Assembly (NCBI GenBank): GCA_963667375.1
Contig: OY763323.1
Coordinates: 2,108,001-2,172,000 of the forward strand
From: G963556115 sp963667375
GTDB taxonomy: Bacteria > Planctomycetota > SZUA-567
DNA length: 64,000 bases
Reading direction: 5' to 3'
In this document: in pieces, positions 9,225 to 18,653 of the stretch
Numbering within the stretch: position 1 is the stretch's first letter
Layout: each line of letters starts with the position of its first letter
Notes under the pieces: model-generated
Database searches by the model: none
Seen by the model: only the letters and a program-made list of their open reading frames with translations
Told to the model about the DNA's origin: nothing
Program-made: the position numbers and the translations under genes

Positions 9225-10232
9225 TTAGAGCTTGATCTCTTTTGGATTAACAAAAGGCATCATCTTACGCAGCTTTTTACCGGTAATTTCAAGAAGGCTG
9301 TTGTTGTCACGTTCACGCATCTTCTTGATTACTGGCTGGTTGACCAGACATTCGCAGAGGAATTCTCTGGCAAATGAACCGTTCTGGATCTCTTCGAGGG
9401 CTTCGCGCATTGCCTGACGTGAAGTTTCGTTAACAACACGAGGACCGCGTGACTGACCACCGTATTCAGCGGTGTTGGATACAGAGTAGTTCATGTAGCT
9501 AATACCACCCTGATAGAAGAGGTCAACAATAAGTTTGAGCTCGTGAAGAACTTCAAAGTAAGCGATTTCTGGCTGGTAGCCTGCTTCAACCATAGTCTGG
9601 AAACCGGCTCTGATCAGTTCTGAGGCACCGCCACAGAGTACTGTCTGTTCACCGAAGAGGTCGGTCTCGGTCTCTTCTTTGAAGGTGGTTTCAATGATAC
9701 CGGCTCTGGCACCGCCGACACCCAGACCGTAGGCCAGTGCTTTCTGCTTGGCTGTGCCTGAAGCATCCTGATAGATAGCGATAAGACAGGCAACACCGCC
9801 GCCCTTCTCATATTCACTGCGAACCAGGTGACCTGGGCCTTTAGGAGCAATCATGGCAACATCAACATTTGCAGGTGGGATAATCTGACCATAGTGAATG
9901 TTGAAACCATGGGCAAACATCAGCATGTTACCTGCTTCGAGGTTTGGTTCAATATCTTTCTTGTAGACACTTGCCTGAACTTCATCTGGCATGAGAATCA
10001 TAATCACATCAGCCTTCTGTGCTGCTTCAGCGGCAGAGTGAACAACAAATCCGTGCTCTTCAGCGAGCTTGGCGTTGGCACTGCCTGGGCGGTTAGCAAT
10101 AATTACATTGAAACCTGAATCGCGAAGATTCTGAGCGTGAGCGTGACCCTGTGAGCCGTAACCGATGATGGCAATTGTCTTGCCTTCAAGTGCAGAACGA
10201 TCGATCTCGTTCTCGTAATACATAGTTGCCAT
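9225..10232 (-). CDS. ilvC: Ketol-acid reductoisomerase (class I)
   Basis: A 335-residue enzyme of branched-chain amino acid synthesis. It isomerises and reduces acetolactate or acetohydroxybutyrate with NAD(P)H and Mg. The Rossmann motif GYGSQGHAHAQNLRDSG is near residue 24, and the helical domain carries DLFGEQTVLCGG with the Mg ligands and the closing ENYGG-like region. Length is that of the short class I form. AAGGA lies eight bases before the ATG. It stands alone here: no ilvB, ilvN or leu genes flank it, and no T-box or other leader was recognised upstream. Confidence 0.96.
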   Translation of the reverse strand: MATMYYENEIDRSALEGKTIAIIGYGSQGHAHAQNLRDSGFNVIIANRPGSANAKLAEEHGFVVHSAAEAAQKADVIMILMPDEVQASVYKKDIEPNLEAGNMLMFAHGFNIHYGQIIPPANVDVAMIAPKGPGHLVRSEYEKGGGVACLIAIYQDASGTAKQKALAYGLGVGGARAGIIETTFKEETETDLFGEQTVLCGGASELIRAGFQTMVEAGYQPEIAYFEVLHELKLIVDLFYQGGISYMNYSVSNTAEYGGQSRGPRVVNETSRQAMREALEEIQNGSFAREFLCECLVNQPVIKKMRERDNNSLLEITGKKLRKMMPFVNPKEIKL

Positions 10233-10456
10233 AATAAATTTCCTTTTTGTTATAATGTGACTGTATAAGCTGTTAAAGTCATTATAGTTGTTAATAATAC
10301 AGTATTTCGCGTATGATGCAATATGTTAAATTTAATTTTGGGTTTTGGACTTATCTGCTAATTGGGCGTAAAAAGATTAAATTTTTTATATAAATAATTC
10401 GATAAAATACTATAATATAAACTATTCTGAGGTCATGGATAATAAAGGACTATAAA

Positions 10457-11182
10457 ATGCGCTTTATTTTTGCTGTTATAATCTGTTTTGTCATATCTTT
10501 TCTTCTGCTGTCAGGGTGTGAACCACAGCCCGAGATCTTTGCCATGAAGAAGGAAAGAGTGGATGCTAATACCAAGACCACCAAATTTTATACCAATGGC
10601 ATGCTGCGCTCAGAATCCATATCAACAAGGAATAATGGCATTGATGATGTCTGGCGCTATTATGAAAATGGGGTATTGGTACGAATTGATGAGGATCTGA
10701 ATTTTGATGGTGTCGTTGATAAAATCCGTACCTTTGATCCTGAGACCGGTAAACTGCTCGTAACGAAAATTGATGCTAATTTTGACGGTACCTTTGAAAT
10801 TGTCGATGAGTATGAGGATACGGCATATCTGACCGATGAAAAACTCGAGCGTAAACAGGAAAATCAGCTGGTTGAGACCGAAACACCACTTACTACACCC
10901 TCAGCACAGACTGAGGAGACTCAAGTATCGGTTCAAGAGACAATAACCGAGGACGTGAATACCACAGATGCGGAGATCCCGGTTGCGCCTACCCCTCAGG
11001 CTGCGCGCAGCAGCAGTATTGTGATTGAGGAAGAAGAATTGCCCCGCAGTACCGCCGGTTCTGGAAGTTATTTTGAACCGCTGGAGGTAAACCCCGGAAC
11101 TGGTTCGGTAACTCCCGCCCGTGATTCTAAAATAGTACCGGCTCCGGTATTTACCCATCCTTCTGATAGTTTAGAGGATTAA
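10457..11182 (+). CDS. Lipoprotein with Asp-rich repeat-like motifs, unknown function
   Basis: A 241-residue predicted lipoprotein. A hydrophobic signal ends in the lipobox LLLSGC (Cys21). The middle contains NGMLRSES and ENGVLVRID segments and two Asp-rich motifs, DLNFDGVVDK and DANFDGTFEI, resembling calcium-loop or EF-hand-like repeats. The C-terminal third is rich in Thr, Glu and Pro and looks disordered. AAGGA lies seven bases upstream of the ATG. The HAD gene starts 19 bases downstream, so the two are probably co-transcribed. I do not recognise a function; calcium binding is a suggestion from the Asp spacing. Confidence 0.72.
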   Translation: MRFIFAVIICFVISFLLLSGCEPQPEIFAMKKERVDANTKTTKFYTNGMLRSESISTRNNGIDDVWRYYENGVLVRIDEDLNFDGVVDKIRTFDPETGKLLVTKIDANFDGTFEIVDEYEDTAYLTDEKLERKQENQLVETETPLTTPSAQTEETQVSVQETITEDVNTTDAEIPVAPTPQAARSSSIVIEEEELPRSTAGSGSYFEPLEVNPGTGSVTPARDSKIVPAPVFTHPSDSLED

Positions 11183-11201
11183 GACAGGCAGAGTTTTTAT
11201 A

Positions 11202-11810
11202 ATGATAAAAGCAGTAATTTTTGATCTGGGCCGAGTATTGGTTACTATTGATTTTGCGAGTGGTCTGCTGGGGAAAATCGGGAGTATGGATCTGAGTTTT
11301 AACGCTGTCGCCGAGCTTGCCGGCGACAGCGATTTTATTGATTTTTCTACCGGCAGGATTACCGCTGAATGTTTTTATGAACGGGTAATTGCCAAGACCG
11401 GTATCGAGCTTGGCTTCCAGGAATTCAGTGGTTTGTGGTGCGCTATTTTCGGTGAAATGGCGGGTATGCGAGGTATTGTTACCAAGCTGGCGTCTCGGTA
11501 TAAACTCGGGCTGCTTTCGGATACCGACCCTCTGCATTGGGAGCATATATGCCGAGAGTATCCCTGGATCCCGGAATTTTTTCCTGAACCGGTTTTAAGC
11601 TACCGGACTGGAGTGATGAAGCCCGATTCACGGGCGTTTAGCGCTGCCGTTACCGCTGTGGGCAGATCTGCTGAGGAGTGTTTATTCATTGATGATCTGC
11701 AAAAGAATGTCAATGGTGCCCGGGAATGCGGCTTGAATGCGCTCAGATTTACGGCACCTCAAGACCTGAAGCTTGAACTTATGCGAACAGGTATCTTGCC
11801 GGAGGTGTGA
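11202..11810 (+). CDS. HAD-superfamily hydrolase (IA type, YihX-like)
   Basis: A 202-residue haloacid-dehalogenase-fold phosphatase. Motif I is VIFDLGRVLV, motif II LLSDTDP, motif III the Lys of MKPDSRAF, and motif IV LFIDDLQKNV. The Asp-Leu-Gly form of motif I and the helical cap after it resemble YihX, a glucose-1-phosphatase, but the substrate cannot be assigned. It lies directly downstream of the lipoprotein gene in the same direction. Confidence 0.82.
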   Translation: MIKAVIFDLGRVLVTIDFASGLLGKIGSMDLSFNAVAELAGDSDFIDFSTGRITAECFYERVIAKTGIELGFQEFSGLWCAIFGEMAGMRGIVTKLASRYKLGLLSDTDPLHWEHICREYPWIPEFFPEPVLSYRTGVMKPDSRAFSAAVTAVGRSAEECLFIDDLQKNVNGARECGLNALRFTAPQDLKLELMRTGILPEV

Positions 11811-12003
11811 TTTGAGAGTGATGTATTTTGACAGTGTTTTTTTCTATTCTTTCGCTGCTGAAGTGTGCTGTTTGTAATGTCTGTTGCCGCAATATGTTAG
11901 ATGAAAATTGTTTTTTTGCAAAGCTATTGTATTGTTTGTGGTATATAGATAAAATATTGAGCGTGATTATAGATTATAGAGCTGTGTATAAAGGTTGCAT
12001 AAA

Positions 12004-12813
12004 ATGAGGCTTGCTCATATTTCTGACGTTCATCTGGTATCGGCTTTATCGTCATATCTGCAGGTTAGGAACTTCAAGCAGTTTATTGGACTATTTAACT
12101 GGGTGATGTACCGCCGGAATAAAATAAGCATACATAAAGTTTACCGCTCTGTAGATCTGCTTATTGAGAAGAATATTGATGCGCTGGTGGTTACCGGTGA
12201 CATCAGTCAGCTTGCCTGCAGCAAGGATTATGAGACCTATGCCAGCATTATGGAGCCTCTGACCTCCAGAAATATACCGGTGATTACAATCAAGGGTAAT
12301 CATGATCATTATTCCACTTCCAGCAAACTCAGCCTGGCCTTTGATAAATTTATCAAGCCGCTCTCGCTCAATACCGAGGTCGAAACCGGGGTTTATCGGG
12401 TCAAAGATGTTGAACTTTTTCATCTTGAGGGTGCGGTACCTACACCTCCCTTTAAATGCTGGGGAAAAATAACCGCTGATGGGCTGAAGGAGATTGAGCA
12501 GCGTTTCAAAAAATATGCCAAATCAACTGCACAGAAGATTGCTTTCGGGCATTTTCCGCTGTTGAGTGAGGAGAATAACTCCCTGCCGGCATATATGGCT
12601 TTACGCGGTGCGGATAAAGTTATCCAGCTTCTGGAAAAATATAAAGTCAGTAATTATCTCTGCGGTCATATACATAAGCCGTTTGCTAATCTTTTACCCA
12701 ATAACATTCAGCAGTTCTGTTCTGGTTCGATAAGTGCCAGCGGGCTTATCCGGTTGTTTGATATTGCTCCCGACCGTATTGTTGAGATCGGCAGTCTAAA
12801 GCCGGCTCAATGA
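12004..12813 (+). CDS. Calcineurin-like metallophosphoesterase
   Basis: A 269-residue cytosolic phosphoesterase. All five family blocks are visible: HISDVHL, VVTGDIS, KGNHDHY, AFGHFPL and CGHIHKP, which together bind two metal ions. AAAGG stands nine bases upstream of ATG 12004; a TTG three codons earlier is less likely. Family members cleave phosphodiesters such as cyclic nucleotides or UDP-diacylglucosamine; this sequence alone does not fix the substrate. It converges on the glycosyltransferase, whose stop lies only nine bases away. Confidence 0.85.
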   Translation: MRLAHISDVHLVSALSSYLQVRNFKQFIGLFNWVMYRRNKISIHKVYRSVDLLIEKNIDALVVTGDISQLACSKDYETYASIMEPLTSRNIPVITIKGNHDHYSTSSKLSLAFDKFIKPLSLNTEVETGVYRVKDVELFHLEGAVPTPPFKCWGKITADGLKEIEQRFKKYAKSTAQKIAFGHFPLLSEENNSLPAYMALRGADKVIQLLEKYKVSNYLCGHIHKPFANLLPNNIQQFCSGSISASGLIRLFDIAPDRIVEIGSLKPAQ

Positions 12814-12821
12814 GTGCTGTT

Positions 12822-13547
12822 TCAGCGTATAACTTTATAATTCTTTTTTGCCAGCTTGTCATGCTCGTTGTCGCGCATATGTTGATGGTTGCGTCTCCAG
12901 TCAAGCATTTGAGAGACAATTCCCCGTTTTTCAAAGCGTCGTATTGAGGTGATGGCACGGGGCGAATGAAAACAAATATAATTTGCTCCCGCGCTTATTG
13001 CCCGCATAATAAGATCTGTACTCGTTCCCTGCGGTAAATTTTCGTCAAAACCGTTGATGTCTTCATAGACACTGCGGTTCATCAGCATTACCCCGCCCGG
13101 CGCATGAACTCTGGAGTGAGAGGTAACTATATTGGCAATATGAAAACAGCTTCTGACGACAAGACCGCCTTTTTCTGGGGCTCCGGCTACTGTCCCTATA
13201 ATTCGGTTGGGGTCGGGGGCTTTTCTGGCTATCTGATTGATGTAGCGGTTAATACTACCGGTTTTGAGGGTTGTATCGGCATCGACAAAGATGAAGAAAT
13301 CATTTTTAGCCGCTGCTGCTCCCAGGTTTTTGCCGAAGGACATGCCTGACTTTTCTGACTCTATGACCTGTACCGGGTAGTTTCCGGCAATCTCAGCGGT
13401 ATCGTCGGTGCAGCCGTTACAGGCGACGATAATTTCATACGGATAATTTATACGGTTGTCAATGATTGAAACAAGAGTTTTTGTAATGGCTGAAGATTCA
13501 TTGTGGGCCGGGATAATTATTGACAGTGAAGGCGCAAAATTATTCAT
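12822..13547 (-). CDS. Glycosyltransferase family 2
   Basis: A 241-residue GT-A-fold glycosyltransferase. The N-terminus (LSIIIPAHNESSAI) and the nucleotide-binding segment ending in VDADTTL, with its DxD-like acidic pair, are typical of family 2. GTSTDLIMRAISAG follows, where the family usually has the catalytic ED motif. No membrane segment is evident, so it is probably a soluble or peripheral enzyme adding sugar to a lipid or polysaccharide. AGGA precedes the ATG by about six bases. Donor and acceptor are unknown. Confidence 0.84.
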   Translation of the reverse strand: MNNFAPSLSIIIPAHNESSAITKTLVSIIDNRINYPYEIIVACNGCTDDTAEIAGNYPVQVIESEKSGMSFGKNLGAAAAKNDFFIFVDADTTLKTGSINRYINQIARKAPDPNRIIGTVAGAPEKGGLVVRSCFHIANIVTSHSRVHAPGGVMLMNRSVYEDINGFDENLPQGTSTDLIMRAISAGANYICFHSPRAITSIRRFEKRGIVSQMLDWRRNHQHMRDNEHDKLAKKNYKVIR

Positions 13548-13644
13548 AAAATTCCTAGCAAGAATAGATTTTCCTGTGATTCAAATAAGTAAAATGATAC
13601 AATATTATAATATATATTTGAGAGTGTAATAACAGGAGAATATT

Positions 13645-14010
13645 ATGAAAAAAGTATTATTGGTTGCCCATTGCGGTCCTGATACTTCAAGGATTCAGCG
13701 GGTTCTTGCTTCTTTGGGTGCGGAATTTGAGGGGGCATTCAATATGAAAGGCGGGCTGGACAAGCTTAGAAATGGTAATTTTGATCTTGTGCTGCCAAAT
13801 AGAGTTTTTGGGTATGATGAAGAGGGCGGTATTGATTTTATAAAAGCAATGAAAGCGGATGAAGCTCTTTGTGATATTCCGGTAATGCTGGTTTCCGGTT
13901 TTGCTGATTATCAGCAGCGGGCGGTTGAAGCCGGCGCGGTGAAGGGCTTTGGCAAGGATGAGCTGGAGAGCGGCGGTGCGGCGGAGGCAATGGCACCGTT
14001 TTTGACTTGA
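13645..14010 (+). CDS. Stand-alone degenerate receiver-domain protein
   Basis: A 121-residue single-domain protein with the response-regulator fold. KKVLLVAHCG is strand 1, FDLVLPNRVF the strand-3 segment, IPVMLVSGF strand 4, and a Lys is retained in GFGKDEL. The usual phospho-acceptor Asp is replaced by Asn (LVLPN), and the acidic pair after strand 1 is missing. Phosphorylation by the classical route is therefore unlikely, and it may act as a phosphorylation-independent partner. The ATG follows AGGAG. It sits alone between the glycosyltransferase and the methyltransferase, with no kinase adjacent. Confidence 0.75.
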   Translation: MKKVLLVAHCGPDTSRIQRVLASLGAEFEGAFNMKGGLDKLRNGNFDLVLPNRVFGYDEEGGIDFIKAMKADEALCDIPVMLVSGFADYQQRAVEAGAVKGFGKDELESGGAAEAMAPFLT

Positions 14011-14095
14011 GTGTTTACTGCTTTGGTCGATTTTATGGTGTTGTTAATTCGGGGATAGTGGTTGTTTAATTGTGGAAGTTGAAGGTTAGCAGTTT

Positions 14096-15025
14096 ATGCC
14101 GGTATTTAAGAAAGTATTAAGCGAGGTCAGGGATGTTTTTAAGAAGGAGTATCGGGCGGGAGAGTCAGGGGTCAGGAAGGTGATCGATAACTGGCTGGAA
14201 ATACCTCGGGTACAGGAGGTGCTGAGTCAGCGTCAGCGGGGATTTGACACGGAAAAATATCCTAATTTTTATGATTATGCGATATCACGCTGGGGAAGCA
14301 GACTGCCACAGCGCAAGCTTAACGCTCTGGTAATCGGCTGCACCCATACCAACGGGCTTCCAGAACTTCTTATTGGTAACAGTGAAATAGGTAGTGTTCT
14401 GGTGGTCGATAATGACGCGGTGGTTCTGGAGAATCTGCTGGACAAAAAAATTCCGGGTATTGAGTGCTGGCAGATGGAGCTCAATACCGATCCGCTTCCA
14501 CGGGGTTCTTTTGATATTGTGGCTTGTGATAATTCCTTGAATTACTGCCGGGGAGTCAGGCATATAGGTGTTGAGATTGAGAAGGTTATAGGCCGTTCCG
14601 GTCTGTTTCTGGCACGGGAATATGTTGGACCTAATCGTCTGCAGTTTGCAGAACCGCAGATGAAACTGGTAAATGCGTTCCTGGCGCTGTTACCGTCAAA
14701 GTACCGGCAATTGCCGGACAGTTCGGGAGATTTTATTCAGTGCGAGATGGTGCAGTGTGAAGATATACAGATTATGGAATCGAATAAAGCTATAAAATCT
14801 GAGGATATTGAGAAAATGGTGCATTTCCATTTTCGTATAATGGAGGAGATTCCACTGGGCGGTACGATCCTGGCACCGCTTATGACCGAAATATATCAAT
14901 GTTTCATGTCCACTGATAAAGAGACCGCGCAACTGGTGGATACCCTGTTAGATGTGGAGATGCGGCTTATTGAGGGCGGGATGCTCACTAGTAATTATAA
15001 AGCATTTATCTGCCGTCCGGCCTGA
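14096..15025 (+). CDS. Class I SAM-dependent methyltransferase-like protein
   Basis: A 309-residue protein with a Rossmann-like methyltransferase core in the middle. LNALVIGCTHTNGLPELL is the glycine-rich SAM loop region, VLVVDND the acidic end of strand 2, and GSFDIVACDNSLNYC motif IV. IGRSGLFLAREY follows, where methyltransferases carry strand 5. The first 80 residues are helical and basic and could be a specificity module. The second motif ends in Asp rather than the more usual Glu. Substrate unknown. GAAGG lies about ten bases before the ATG. Confidence 0.7.
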   Translation: MPVFKKVLSEVRDVFKKEYRAGESGVRKVIDNWLEIPRVQEVLSQRQRGFDTEKYPNFYDYAISRWGSRLPQRKLNALVIGCTHTNGLPELLIGNSEIGSVLVVDNDAVVLENLLDKKIPGIECWQMELNTDPLPRGSFDIVACDNSLNYCRGVRHIGVEIEKVIGRSGLFLAREYVGPNRLQFAEPQMKLVNAFLALLPSKYRQLPDSSGDFIQCEMVQCEDIQIMESNKAIKSEDIEKMVHFHFRIMEEIPLGGTILAPLMTEIYQCFMSTDKETAQLVDTLLDVEMRLIEGGMLTSNYKAFICRPA

Positions 15026-15038
15026 GTGTTATAATTTT

Positions 15039-16514
15039 TTAAAGATTTTTTTTCTTTTCGGCCAGTTGTTGCATTACTGATATAGGTGTTATCGGTTTAT
15101 GCACTGGTGAGTTCGCGGCTCCCGGCATTTGAGAAGAAGGCTGTGAGTGCTGAAGGCTTTTTTTACTCTCGGTATGGGTGGTGCTTTCAGCTGGCTTAGC
15201 CGGTGAGTTTGCGACATTTTGTTCTTGCTTTTTTGCCGCTTTGCTCCGTTTACGCCGGCGTCTGCGGGCGTTGCGTTTTTTCTTGCGCGGATTGTCCTCG
15301 TCATTAGCTGAAGATTCTATTTCTTCCTGCCGTTCCTCCCAGAGATTGCGCCATTCATCGGCACGGGTGAAATCGCGCCCGGTAGCGGTAAGATGCAGTT
15401 CATATAAGGCCAAGGCATCAAGAAACCAGCTGGAACAGACAAAGCGTGTCCGGTTGAAATTTCTTCGTCCTTTGACTATAAAGCGGTGCTGCATGGTCAG
15501 AATCTTGACCATTTTCTCTTTGATTTTACGCGGCACTTTGTAGCGTTCAAGGAAGGGTTCTACGATTTCATTGAAGGCTTCAAGCAGACTTTTCTGCGTA
15601 ATAGCCGAGTCGGGTTTGGATATGCCGGCAAGCATCGCGGGAAAGAAAATGCAGGAGAGCATCAGCGAGTGGTCAATATCATTGGTGATCAGGTCACCGC
15701 GGTCAAGAGCTTCCAGATAGTTCCAGATTAGAGGAGTATCGCCATTGTTTTCATTGTCTTCAATATATGCCGCTACTTCAGGGCTGATGACATTCAGCAG
15801 TGAGGTGTCGTAAAGGAGTTTGAATGCTTTGCCGCCGGAATTAAAGGCAAACAGGCGGTATATTTCCTCCAGCATTCTGGGAGCGGACGCTTTCGATAAT
15901 TCTCCGGCGTATTTGCGTATTGCTCTGAAGGTATTCTCTTCAATAGTGAAGTCGAGTCTGGAGGCAAACCGGATTGCTCTGAGCATACGTACCGGATCTT
16001 CCTGAAATCTGATGTTGGGATCGCCAATCGAGCGGATTATGTGCTTTTTTAGATCTTCCAGACCACCGACGTAATCGATTATACAGAAATCTTCCACATT
16101 ATAGAATAGACCGTTGATTGTAAAATCCCGGCGTTTGGCATCCTCTTCCGGAGTTCCGAATTCGTTATCATCCATCTGCAGCAGTTCACCGTTTTCGGTC
16201 TCCGGCTGTTTGCGGAAGGTGCTGGTTTCAATAATCTTGTCAGCATATTTAATATGTGCGAGGCGAAATCTTCTGCCAATGAGAAAACAGTTCTTGAAGA
16301 TTTTTTTTATCTGATTTGGGCTTGCATCAGTGCTTACGTCAAAATCTTTCGGCGTGCGCTCAAGCAGGAGATCACGTACCCCGCCACCGACAAGATAAGC
16401 AATAAAATTATGTCGAGCCAACCGGTAGAGGACTTTCAGAGCATCGGGATCTATATCACGCCGAGAAATATTATGTTCTTCGCGCCGGCAAATTATCGGT
16501 TTGTGTTTGCTCAT
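15039..16514 (-). CDS. pcnB: Poly(A) polymerase I / tRNA nucleotidyltransferase family
   Basis: A 491-residue nucleotidyltransferase. The N-terminus, RREEHNISRRDIDPDALKV, is close to the PcnB signature. The active-site block is YLVGGGVRDLLL followed by DFDVSTDA, with the two metal-binding Asp residues, and then GRRFRLAHI. The basic, disordered tail (KKKRNARRRRRKRSK) is typical of RNA-binding poly(A) polymerases and argues against a plain CCA-adding enzyme. It adds A tails that mark RNA for decay. I chose ATG 16514, preceded by GGAA at eight bases; GTG 16532 is in frame but lacks a site. It follows murA by 28 bases on the same strand. Confidence 0.9.
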   Translation of the reverse strand: MSKHKPIICRREEHNISRRDIDPDALKVLYRLARHNFIAYLVGGGVRDLLLERTPKDFDVSTDASPNQIKKIFKNCFLIGRRFRLAHIKYADKIIETSTFRKQPETENGELLQMDDNEFGTPEEDAKRRDFTINGLFYNVEDFCIIDYVGGLEDLKKHIIRSIGDPNIRFQEDPVRMLRAIRFASRLDFTIEENTFRAIRKYAGELSKASAPRMLEEIYRLFAFNSGGKAFKLLYDTSLLNVISPEVAAYIEDNENNGDTPLIWNYLEALDRGDLITNDIDHSLMLSCIFFPAMLAGISKPDSAITQKSLLEAFNEIVEPFLERYKVPRKIKEKMVKILTMQHRFIVKGRRNFNRTRFVCSSWFLDALALYELHLTATGRDFTRADEWRNLWEERQEEIESSANDEDNPRKKKRNARRRRRKRSKAAKKQEQNVANSPAKPAESTTHTESKKSLQHSQPSSQMPGAANSPVHKPITPISVMQQLAEKKKNL

Positions 16515-16542
16515 AGTTCTTTTTCCAGTCACTCTATAAATC

Positions 16543-17826
16543 TCAGGATATTCGCTCGATGCGCGCGCCTAAGGGACTGAGCCGTTCATCTATTCGCTCA
16601 TATCCGCGGTCTATCTGTTCAATATTATCAATAATGCTGACCCCTTCAGCGCAGAGTCCGGCAATCAGCAGTGCCATTCCGGCACGTATATCCGGGCTGG
16701 TTATATTGGCGCTCTGCAGCCTGCTGCTGCCGATAACCACCGCCCGGTGCGGATCACATAGAACGATCTGTGCCCCCATCTCAATCAGCTGGTCAACAAA
16801 GAAAAGTCTGCTTTCAAACATTTTCTCGTGGATTATTACACTCCCTTTGCTCTTGGTGGCACCGACCAGGGCAACACTGGTAAGGTCAGCCGGGAATCCA
16901 GGCCATGGTGCATCATCTAACCTTGGGACAGCGCCCCGGTAGTCATTAATTATCTCCAGTGGCTGGTTGCGGTGAACCAGTAGATTTTCTCCTCTGATGT
17001 CAGCAACTATGCCTATGCGCTTGAACTGATAGAGTATCATCGGCAGATATTCGGGTGATGCCTTTTCAATCAGCAGTTCACCGCCGGTCATGGCTGCCAG
17101 AGTCATGAAGCTGGCGACTTCAAGATAATCCGCTCCAATGGTAAGCTCACCACCCCCGAGGCTTTGTACTCCGTGAATAACCAGCCTGTTGGTGCCTATC
17201 CCCTCGATATCTGCTCCCATTGAACAGAGCAGGTGGCAGAGTTCCTGTACGTGTGGCTCGCAGGCTGCATTGTAGATTACAGTACGTCCTTGTGCTACTG
17301 CAGCAGCCATCACGGTATTCTCCGTGGCGGTCACACTCGCTTCATCAAGCAGAATTTCTGCACCGGTCAGACCGTTTGGCGTGCTGATGCGGATACCGGC
17401 ACCAACCTCTATCTGTGCTCCAAGTTTTTCAAGAGCCAGCAGGTGGGTGTCGATACGTCTGCGACCAATGCGGTCTCCACCCGGAAATGGCAGTTCAATA
17501 GTGCCGCAACGATGGAGCAGCGGTCCTGCCAGAAGAATACTGCCGCGAAGCTTGCGGCAGAGATCTGACTGAATTTCAGCTATTCTGATATTACTGGTGT
17601 CTATAACAGCGGTATTATTCGCTTTATCAAGATCGACCTTTGCCCCCATCTCTTCGATAATCTTAAAGAGTGACAGTACATCACCTATCATTGGTACATT
17701 GTAGAGTCTGGTTGGTTTTTCGCTGAGCAGGGTTGCCGCAATGGCAGGAAGGGCTGAGTTTTTGTTGCCGGAGGCACGGATGGTGCCGGAAATAGGATGT
17801 CCACCTTCAATTTTAAATTTACTCAT
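16543..17826 (-). CDS. murA: UDP-N-acetylglucosamine 1-carboxyvinyltransferase, Asp variant
   Basis: A 427-residue enzyme of the first committed step of peptidoglycan synthesis, transferring enolpyruvate from PEP to UDP-GlcNAc. ASGNKNSALP carries the conserved Lys, and RRIDTHLLALEKLGA follows the active-site loop. In that loop the sequence is PGGDRIGRR, so the residue equal to Cys115 of E. coli is Asp118. The same replacement in Chlamydia and Mycobacterium MurA gives natural fosfomycin resistance. ATG 17826 is chosen because MSKFKIEGGHPISG is the family N-terminus; an upstream in-frame start at 17865 would add 13 atypical residues. Confidence 0.94.
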   Translation of the reverse strand: MSKFKIEGGHPISGTIRASGNKNSALPAIAATLLSEKPTRLYNVPMIGDVLSLFKIIEEMGAKVDLDKANNTAVIDTSNIRIAEIQSDLCRKLRGSILLAGPLLHRCGTIELPFPGGDRIGRRRIDTHLLALEKLGAQIEVGAGIRISTPNGLTGAEILLDEASVTATENTVMAAAVAQGRTVIYNAACEPHVQELCHLLCSMGADIEGIGTNRLVIHGVQSLGGGELTIGADYLEVASFMTLAAMTGGELLIEKASPEYLPMILYQFKRIGIVADIRGENLLVHRNQPLEIINDYRGAVPRLDDAPWPGFPADLTSVALVGATKSKGSVIIHEKMFESRLFFVDQLIEMGAQIVLCDPHRAVVIGSSRLQSANITSPDIRAGMALLIAGLCAEGVSIIDNIEQIDRGYERIDERLSPLGARIERIS

Positions 17827-18017
17827 ATGCGGAACCTGCTCTCCAGTAATGAGGTTGAATATCAATAGTGCCGTCTGCGGAAAAATCAGCGGCTATTTCA
17901 GAGCTTTTACCCTGAACGGTCAATAAAATTTCCATCATAATACTATGTATTCTAGAGTATTCGGTATTATTGTCAACAAATAACGGATAAGTTTGTTTAA
18001 AATAAATTATGTCAATT

Positions 18018-18512
18018 TTAGTCTTTGGTATAAATGCCGCCGCTTAGCAGGACACTGCGTGAAATCTCCTGCAGACTGTTTTTACGGAAGAAGGCAAGAG
18101 TAGTCTCGGTAGCCAGTTCTTGCGGAAACTCGAGTTTTATATGTGAGCAGCCGCGTTGTGAAAGAACTTTCTTGCCGATTCCGAGAAGTCTGCTGCCGAT
18201 TCCCTGGCGGCGGTATGCTTCGCTGACCGCAAGATACTGCAGACTTGAGGTGAAAGGATTAACACAGCAGACTCCTGCAATTTGCTCCGCGTCCCTAGCG
18301 ATAAGGCAGCAGTTCATAAGTTCGACGTTTGAAAAATAAAAATCATCTGCAGCCCGGAGTTCATCAAGAACGTCAAGCTCCGGCATCCCGTTCTCATGAG
18401 CTATGCGGGCGTGGGTACTCAGAAGCGCTGCGAAATTTTCGATAAGATATTCTGCGAGTTTCCCCTGATCATCAAACTGTGCGGCGGAAATTTGTATATT
18501 TTCTGGTATCAT
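18018..18512 (-). CDS. GNAT-family N-acetyltransferase
   Basis: A 164-residue acetyltransferase. AVSEAYRRQGIGSRLLG is the acetyl-CoA-binding motif A, with the RxxGIG pyrophosphate loop, and strand 6 is KLEFPQEL. Unusually, it has helix-rich residues before the first strand. The acceptor may be a small molecule or a protein N-terminus; nothing in the context decides. AAGGA precedes the ATG by eight bases. Confidence 0.8.
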   Translation of the reverse strand: MIPENIQISAAQFDDQGKLAEYLIENFAALLSTHARIAHENGMPELDVLDELRAADDFYFSNVELMNCCLIARDAEQIAGVCCVNPFTSSLQYLAVSEAYRRQGIGSRLLGIGKKVLSQRGCSHIKLEFPQELATETTLAFFRKNSLQEISRSVLLSGGIYTKD

Positions 18513-18653
18513 GGAAATTTTCCTTGTTTATGGCTAATATTATATTACTATAGTATTTTGATAATGCAATTTTTGCAGTTATTATATATTCTGTTTACGG
18601 CAGAGTAAAGAATAATCATGATGATTAATTAATATTGTGAATGGGTGTGCCGG

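Noticed and set aside
15178..15543. Arg/Leu-rich 121-codon frame opposite pcnB
   Set aside because: It is the complement of the basic PcnB tail and has no independent support.
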